From the NCBI GenBank assembly GCA_019426215.1, contig CM033393.1, positions 21,950,591 through 22,014,590 on the forward strand: DNA of 64,000 nucleotides, in the 5' to 3' direction. Within the stretch, counting starts at the first letter, position 1, and each line of letters starts with the position of its first letter. This document shows, piece after piece, positions 56,542-64,000 of this stretch. The translations under genes and the position numbers were made by a program. The notes below the pieces were generated by a model. The model was not told where the DNA came from. It saw only the letters and a program-made list of their open reading frames with translations, and made no database searches. This DNA comes from Buddleja alternifolia (Eukaryota > Streptophyta > Magnoliopsida > Lamiales > Scrophulariaceae).

Positions 56542-59500
56542 CTGCATGTGGTAAACAAAATATTCAAATTATAGTTCGAACCCAAGTGAAAATGCTAAGA
56601 AGAATTGGCAAAACTCCTTAAAGTGAGCAACCTGCCCATGTGGATGCTGCTGCTTTTTTGCCCAAATATGATGAGGTTGATACGCCCCCATTGCTATCTC
56701 TGTGTCTTTTGTGCCAGCCATCGATCTTTGGTTTATATTGGCTGATCCTATTATTACGTACTCATCATCTACTATCATTCCTTTCGCGTGTACATAAATC
56801 ATAAAGCGCTGAAACTTTTGGGAGTCTGAAACCTGAGTGGAAGTCATATCCATAATGAGGACTTCTATTAGATTAAAAAAAATTTAAAAGCCTTGCAATA
56901 AGATACAATCCCAACAAAGATGTGGCTGCAATTCATTACAAGCCCCGAAATAGGAATAAAATGGCAATAATGATTCATTCAAGAATAAAAAGAATGAGTT
57001 TCATTTGGAGATGGCAGTGTGGAAGAAGAGATTTCATACAGCCCATCCCTGGTTTATGAAAGGCTTTATTTAATTGCATTGAGCACAATATGAGAATATG
57101 TGATTAAGATAACTCCAGCACGTAAAACTGTAATGAAAAAGCACAAGTATAAAGGACAATAATTTTGTCTCTATGTGGATGCTTTTGTGTTGTTCAAATA
57201 AATATGCACGTAAGTATTTTTGTGATTCCTAAACAGCATTTCCAATTTTTTTTTTCCATCATTTTTCCTACAACATCCTAAAGAAAATCCTTTTTAGCAA
57301 TCTCAGGAACAAAATCTAGAGTGTCTTCCAGACCATTAAACAAGACATCTAATCTCCTCCTGTTTTCTTTTAAAAAGAGAAAAGAGTATGATGACATCTT
57401 CTGCGAGCAATGAGACCTCATAGCTCAAAGCCCATCAGCTAGTAAACTTTTATCATGCACGTCGACTCACTTAATGGAGGAATCAGAAAGGACATATATA
57501 TGACTGGAGAAGTTACACTATGAAGTCTTTAATCATTGTTTCTCATCAATTTTTAGGTAACTGGTTTACTTTTCCTCGCATCATGTGATTAGTGTTACCA
57601 ACTATCCCCAAAACCCATTTCACCACTAGTGAAATGTACTGCAACAGAAGCAGGTAATTTCTGCTTTGAAGCACCAATCATCACAGTCCAAACACAAAAG
57701 CCACTTTTAGCTTGGGCAAGATTATTCATGTTGATTTATGAGTTATTGAAAATTAAGTTGCATCAGCCTCCATAGATAGCACAAAGAAATGAAGAGGGAC
57801 TTAACAGTCTATTGAACTTCCTAGTGGTATGAATCGATAGCATCCTTTGCACTCACTAATAGTAAATAGTCCACCCACTTGTCATAAAAAACTCCCACTG
57901 CAGCATAGATCAACACGGCCTTACTTCTTTACCGCATAGAAACCCTAAGTGGTTTGTTTCTTGAGATCAAGAGTATACTCAAATTGTTTTCAAGTGCAGC
58001 ACTGTACATTATGAGTTTTAAGCAGTAAACATGTCATGTGTTTTCGGCAGGTTTGATAAAAATAGCAGATGAAATCTAAATCTTGGCCACCAATATATCT
58101 CCAACTCCAATAAAGAAATAAATCTCTTATGTTCAAAAAATAAAAATAAATAAATAAATCTCTTTTCCGTTCACGTATGTGATGTCATCCTCTATGTTTG
58201 ATGTCATGGCCCAAGGTGATGCAGACGTTTTTCTCCTCTCTTCTCTTCTCTTCCTTCCCTTTTTTCCTAATTTTCTTAACCTTTGATATTTAGAACACCA
58301 AATTCGTTCTCAAATTCTTTAAATATCAAAATGGCAATAAGCACACATCATGCAGACAGTTTAGTGTAGTCCCCCCTTGACCCTTTTAATTTCTTCATTA
58401 GTTGTTACAAGGGCATAAGTCGATGTAATAACCCTTGAACAAACTCCATATCTTATTTCAAATCACAGTGGAAGTATCTTCTTGCTTTCCAAAACCTTAT
58501 ATTACTTGAACGTATTCCAACGGAACTGTGTTCTTGCTTTGCATATCATTCTATTATTCATCTATCTCAATTACAGAAAATAAACCTTATTTATTGCCTT
58601 AATTTCTATTGTGGTAATCATTTGTCAATTGATGAGATATGCATATGCACATCACAACATTCCAAACAGAAGAAGAAAGGAAGTATTGTTTAGGAGAGCA
58701 CCTTATCAGCATCACCAGAGACGTGAGCAGCTGTATCTGAAATCGGTTCTCGGTTGCCAAGACAGTAGAAATTCAAGTAGTCCAGTGGATGGGTATCCGA
58801 AAGTTGCGTCGATTTGATCTCCTTGGCAATAATTTGATACATCATTTGCATTGTTTGGCCCTATCAAAGAAAAAGATATGTAAATATCACAATCTTCAAC
58901 ACTCGAGTGATATATACAACTCCATCACGTGTTCCATCCTATTACACCAAATAAATTATCAAATCTTTCTCCTAATCCAGTTGATGTTGCAAAATGATAA
59001 ATGAGACAATCTTGATTCAAAATCTACAGCTGTTTTCCTGATGGAACGACCAAACAGTTTATGTTCACAATAGAAAGCTAAACAAAAATAGCAAATTGCT
59101 CTGAAGGCATATGGGCTCTTGAAATATCATTAAGAGCACCTTTTGATAAGAAAAATGCAGAAACTTGCTCTCCTCATATCACTAACGGACTGCCTGCTTT
59201 TGTATAGGAGACGAGAGGAGCAATGCAAATGCAACAATGGAACTGACTGAGAGTTCCATTTATTTACTATAGATATCGGCCTGGCAGCCTTACCAATTAG
59301 ACTAAACTGGAGAGGAGTAAACATTTTAATTTCTCTCTCTATTACCAGGTCCTGTAATAAATCCAGGAAACATATATATTAAACTCTCACAACCTAATAA
59401 GGTTTCTTTGTTCCATTAGTTTTGGCTTTTGTCCTATATGAAAAGACTAATAAGCAGCAGTAAAATAGTATCTCTTTATAGACTGTAAATCAAACATCAA

Positions 59501-62500
59501 CACTAGTTCTATTTCATGTCTAATAAAACATTACATATACTCCCAAATTCACCTCACACATATATTTTTCGAACTTGACACATGCAGCAAGGAAACTATG
59601 TCTCTAGTCATAAACAAACTTCAAATTATATCAGAAAGATTACCTGCCAAAACAGAATTTCTTGCATTACATTGTCTTTGGGATTGCCCTCCGGCCACAT
59701 TGGTAAAACAACGTAAACAGCAAATCTCTCCTTAGCTCTTATTTTACTAGCGATTTTCATCGCTAACTCCATTGGAATTAGATGATCAGCCCCTGCCAGT
59801 TTGTAGAAAGAGTGAATTCAATGTCCAGATAGTTTAAAAGGGGATGCCACTCCGCATGTTGGTAAACAAGCACATAGAATGATTGGTCGTGGGGAAGAAA
59901 ATATTCTTCATTGTACTAAGTCGTTAGATCATAAAACTAGTAGATCCAGAAACCAACTAATCATTTTGTATCAAGATGGCACCCATTTAACTGCATGATT
60001 CAATTTACACAAGACAACACATTTACTCAACATCTAAAGCATGTGGTAATAAGAGAACATAAAATGTTTCAAAACTACAACTTCATCCGAATTGTAATTT
60101 GGTACTTGAAAGAAACATTCTGAAAACACAAACAAGAACCCGGGATCTTTACCTGCATCTTTGTATGATGGCCAAGCATATGACGAGCCAAGAAAGTATT
60201 GATTTTCAATGTAGATAAAATGCTGAGCTGATCTTATTGCCTGAATATATGCCGTTTGAATGCTTTTGTCTACCACCAGATTTTTGGAGCAGACAAGGTT
60301 CTGCAATTAAACAGCACTAATGATACTGTCAAATGATAAAAAGGTAACTATCCATCACAGTATACAAAATGACAAAAGGCATTAAGATCGTTTTTATTTA
60401 TAACCTGTGTCTGAGCTTCATCATAATATTTCGGAAAGCCTCTGACTGACCCTGAATCAATGGACCGGAAGATCTATAGAAGCAAACCAAGAATATACAT
60501 ATAATTTCAAATTTTCTCGACAATAAGATATACAATTCAACCAAGGGTGTTCTAACCTGCACGTGCCAATTTTCTGCGTGTTCTTCCCTAGATACATGTA
60601 GCTTAGGGTCATCCTCCGGACAAGAACTGTACGTCCCATCCTTGGAAACACAAAATGCAGGACTTAATATCCATGATATTCGCTCAATTTTTATCATAGC
60701 ATCATCATTCCAATGCGACATTTTTTTCGTAAGTAAACTAAATTCTCTCCACTTGGTTGTTTTCCGCCAACGTTGAGCAAAGTTTATAAGAACATCATAT
60801 GCAGCAGGCCCATCTATTCTGCAGTGCAAATCATGCCATGGCTCCCTTGGAGCTTTTGTTCCTTCCTAAATAAGATAAATGAATGAGAACAACACAAAAA
60901 GAGACGCACAGCAAAAAACACTTGAGAACTGAAGACTGAAGTCTTATCAGATAATACTTACCAAAAAAAAAAAGTCTTATCAGATAATATAACTGATCTA
61001 CCAATTTGTGAAATAAAATTGCATTCTAGACTTAGAACCTCCTGGATTAACCCAGGGGATCTATGCCTCAGATCCGTTGCATAATATATCAGCTTTTCCC
61101 ACACTTTTTTCCTGCTTTTGCATTTATGAAGCATTACACTGGTTCAGTGACTTTGATTAATTATCCTGATTTTCATATGCTACTAAATAGCTAGTTGGGG
61201 GTTCTCATTTTTAGCCATGACTGGTAGGCATGATCAGGAGGGGGAGGAGCTGGAGGGTCCTTCCCTTGTTTGGAGCTCTCACAACGCACTTTTGCTTTTT
61301 TGCATTCACTTTCGACATCTCTTCTTTACGTTTTCTTGTTTTTAACTACCACTAAACAACAGCTATTTCACTTAATTTTATCAAATTCTAATATTTTAAT
61401 TTGCCAAAACTCCCTAATTTTCAAGCTCTGATTTATTGGAAGTCACTAATCATCTTTGATTTATTACCCTTGATTCTGATATTGAGAGATGAACAAGAGC
61501 AGTTACACCTTTTCTTTTTTGTTTGCGGTTTTTGGATTAGTTGATGCAATAATAAAATGAATGTCATCAGTAAAAATATGTCCCAACTCCAAGGGATCCT
61601 TCCTTCTTTCCATGATACCAATCGACTTGAAGAATTTGTTATATACCCATTCACTAGGTGAAGGAATTAGGATCCTCAAGGAATCTTCTTTCCCTTCCCA
61701 TCCACCCCCCTGACAAACCACGCTAACGTTGGGTGAATTTTAGTTAGCTTCTTCGATATAACCTCTCCGCTAGTCTTAATAACTACAAAATGCACATACT
61801 CAACCATACACAAAAATCCTCCACTCAACCATACACAAAGAAACCCTGCAATGAATTCACAAATCATTGACATGTAGGCCTCCACTCAACCATACACAAA
61901 GTCCAAATTATAATGTAAATGTCAGGCAAAACGCTGTACTGTACATTGAGCAAATATGAAAGCAAATAAACTACTCACCGCAAATGTAGGCTGATGAAAA
62001 TCGTCCTTAAAGGCAGTGTCAAGACCACGGAATAGTCGATGTTCAGGTGTATCATAACGACCATCGCACAGATCAAGACCACCTAAGAAGGCAGTAATTT
62101 TTCGATTATTGCCATGAGCTTGTGTATCAACAAGAACACATTTCTGATGGTGCGTAAAGAGACTTCCAACAACCTGGAAACCAGATTAGAGGAGCGTAAG
62201 GCAACAAAAAATTCAATATTTGACAAATGGAGAACGTGAAGCTAGACCACTTGCAGAGAGGAGGATTCAGAAGAATGGCTTTAGTCAAAAATACCAAGAT
62301 CTAAGGCATCGAAAAATGACTGGCCCAGTTTTGCTAAATCTTCTCATGTGCGAGACACAAATTGGCTTAGTTTCTTATCATTTTTTCCATGAAGTTTGGC
62401 TGATACTTTCTCTTTAATAATGTACCCTATACAATCTTACGATGTTTAAAGTGACCGTCCTTTGTCTTTCTCATTTGACAATTTTTTTATTTTATTTTTC

Positions 62501-62864
62501 TTTACATGAAACCACCTCAAAAAATTAATGAAGTACTCTTTCATATAGCACTCTGGTTACTCTTAACATTATTAAGTTTACAAACATGTTTTGTTTAAGT
62601 TTGAGTTACTCAACCTTGTTTTAAACTCCAAATAACTTGATAATCATGTCAGTATCCAATTAACCATTATTAGAAGAAGTAATACACACTAAAGACAAAT
62701 ATCATGCCTCCGATTAACAAAAAGATGCAACTGTATAAGATATCTACCTGTTGTTTCATATAACTAAGTTTACTGCTACCATAACGTGGTGAAAGAACGC
62801 ATATAACAGATGAATGTCGAAAAAACTTCTTGGTCACTTCATCATGTGTTTGCATTACTCCAGC
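56242..62864 (-). CDS. PLD: Phospholipase D, delta type (N-terminus beyond window)
   Basis: Plant PLD hydrolyses membrane phosphatidylcholine and phosphatidylethanolamine to phosphatidic acid, a stress signal; delta forms are known at the plasma membrane. Nine exons: 62864-62748, 62173-61979, 60865-60557, 60473-60405, 60300-60153, 59792-59644, 58860-58702, 56832-56632, 56541-56242. They total 1,647 bp, 548 residues plus TGA. All introns are GT-AG; phases are 0 except the 60153/59792 junction (phase 1). HKD motif 1 (HHQKCVLVD) is in the second exon and HKD motif 2 (HAKGMIVDD) in the eighth; IYIENQYF lies in the fifth. Closing [10 protein letters not shown] and PDVLTT favour delta over beta/gamma (which usually end NLTI). 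About 300 N-terminal residues, including the C2 calcium-lipid domain, must lie right of 64,000. No disabling change seen. Confidence 0.95.
56632..56832 (-). other. PLD: PLD exon with HKD motif 2
   Basis: 201 bp, [20 protein letters not shown] onward, [18 protein letters not shown], ending HPHGQ. His, Lys and Asp of HKD2 intact. Acceptor ACTCAG/GTTTCAG, donor GGGCAG/GTTGCT. Confidence 0.94.
56833..58701 (-). other. PLD: PLD large intron (1.87 kb)
   Basis: The longest intron inside the catalytic part. AT-rich, no gene or TE recognised. A short (aaat)n run is present near 58139-58160. Confidence 0.8.
60557..60865 (-). other. PLD: PLD exon (309 bp)
   Basis: 103 codons, [20 protein letters not shown] to [10 protein letters not shown], including the conserved PWHDLHC phrase. 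Acceptor TATTTAG/GAAGG, donor GTGCAG/GTTAGA. Confidence 0.93.
61979..62173 (-). other. PLD: PLD exon with HKD motif 1
   Basis: 195 bp. It begins [20 protein letters not shown] (the catalytic His, Lys and Asp of HKD1), then [14 protein letters not shown]. Acceptor TTTCCAG/GTTGTT, donor TTTGCG/GTGAGT. Confidence 0.94.
62748..62864 (-). other. PLD: PLD exon (first in window)
   Basis: 117 bp, phase 0 at both ends: [15 protein letters not shown] to SKLSYMKQQ, with acceptor TTGCAG/GCTGG and donor CAACAG/GTAGAT. It leads into the catalytic domain. Confidence 0.92.
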
Positions 62865-64000
62865 CTGCAACCAAAGCCACCAAAATATTCATGAAAAATG
62901 CAAACGCCAAACACTTGATTGTGAAAACCAATACTCAAGCACTTGCAAACAGACGAGAAATAGAAAATCTATTAAAAGAATCAAAGTATACATCACTTTG
63001 ACTAGTCTTGTACAAGAATTTCATAGTAGATCATTATTGGACAACACATATATCTTCTGCATTTTCCAGGAGAACAGAAGGAAGTGAAAAGCATCACTCA
63101 TTTACTCATATGGGTTTATATGATATGTACTATCGAAATTTATTCCAGTAAAAGAATATAATATGCAAATGAAACAAACAATTTCTACTACAGAAATCTA
63201 AAGGACATAGAATCAGAGATGCCAGAAAGATCACTGTAAGCCACAGTGACAGTATGTATGCTAAGATATTCGGTTTTCTCAGAACATTGGAGAAGACGCG
63301 TGTGTACAGTTCTCTGGTCAAGAGCATGGAAAAATAAGCATATTTTGGATGCTAAAGCAAATATACCTTACTTCTTTTTAGGATTTACACGTGTATTAGT
63401 ACAAAGCACAAAATCACTTACAAAATTACCAACTCTTGATTAGCCATGATAACATCTCTGACAAACACTTCAAGAGTAATTAGTTTCTTGAGAATAACAG
63501 TGAAACTTGGATTTTAATTGGACATGAAAAATTTGGTTTTCTCCCCTAGCATGGAAACATTCTTAGTGCTCTAATTTACGATCTGATGTGAAGTTCAACT
63601 TTCATATGAATGTGCAGGTGAAGCATATCCGGTCAATTTGATGGTAATTTAGATCAAATTTGTATAGCTGCCATTTTCCAAATGATGCTTGACTCTCAAA
63701 ATCTCAAGTATGAATCAAAGGCTACCAGTGATGTTGCGTTATCATTTGCAATAAACAAAGGCTTCTTTGTGGTATCAAATTTTCATCGTTATTTGTAACA
63801 TTCTCTAGTAGTAGATCAGCGGAGTCATGTCCTTAAGAAAGGAATTGGGCATATTTTATTGATGACCGTATTAAATAATCTAAATTCACAAGTATGCTTC
63901 AAGGCCTAAAAGTTGCTCCTCAATCCCTCAAATTGCAAACCTCACCTTACCTATTAATTATTGAATAATCCAAAATCCAAACTTTATTGATGACCGTAAA
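62865..64000 (-). other. PLD: PLD upstream intron, running off the window
   Basis: No further PLD coding sequence could be found here; the residues expected before AGVMQTHD in PLD delta do not appear. The intron is therefore at least 1.1 kb. No TE recognised. Confidence 0.65.

Noticed and set aside
63200..64000. Search for further PLD exons (C2 domain) at the right edge
   Set aside because: No minus-strand reading with C2 or pre-HKD1 PLD phrases and good splice sites was found; the exons are probably beyond the window.

Overview
The window is plant nuclear DNA, almost certainly from a eudicot. It carries a multi-intron phospholipase D gene of the plant delta type, plus a dense nest of LTR retrotransposons whose primer-binding sites match plant initiator tRNA-Met. 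Everything from 1 to about 53,460 is transposable-element sequence. From about 53,461 to 64,000 the DNA is low-copy in appearance and holds the one host gene.

TE block, left to right. (1) 1-351: 3' end of a Ty1/copia pol (copy A). Its 3' LTR (352-6864) is split by a complete non-autonomous gag-only LTR element (TR-GAG-like, minus strand, 494-5359) with equal 579-bp LTRs and a perfect AACGT target duplication. (2) 6865-16105: a nearly full-length but decayed copia element on the minus strand (copy B). (3) 16106-19449: fragment of a SIRE/Maximus-type copia (copy E): LTR end plus an accessory, envelope-position ORF. (4) 19450-23420: an inverted LTR fragment, then a copia 3' end (copy C) whose RNase H is split by a PIF/Harbinger derivative (20186-21515). 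(5) 23421-28695: copia copy F, lacking most of pol and with an in-frame duplication in gag. (6) 28696-30281: badly decayed copia pol (copy G). (7) 30282-44309: the most complete element (copy D), a SIRE/Maximus-like copia with gag, protease, integrase, RT, RNase H and a large downstream accessory ORF. (8) 44310-46816: two truncated LTRs and the accessory-ORF tail of a related element (copy H). (9) 46817-48963: the 3' tail and 1.53-kb LTR of a different LTR element (copy I). (10) 48964-51568: a copia LTR (copy J) split by a 978-bp terminal-inverted-repeat transposon with a 10-bp duplication. (11) 51569-53460: accessory-ORF start joined directly to a SIRE-type LTR (copy K).

Host part. 53,461-56,241 is AT-rich intergenic or 3'-UTR sequence with one Tourist-like MITE (55084-55414). 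56,242-62,864 holds nine minus-strand exons of a phospholipase D delta-type gene. The frame is intact across every junction, both HKD catalytic motifs are present, and the N-terminal C2 part lies beyond the right edge.

The most unusual signal is the accessory ORF of copy D (36399-32105). It only keeps its frame if two 82-bp GT-AG introns, both in phase 1, are removed. Parts of the same ORF family recur in copies E, H and K. This points to a spliced, subgenomic product from the envelope position of a copia element. All three stops in the copy D ORF are TGA, consistent with C-to-T decay.
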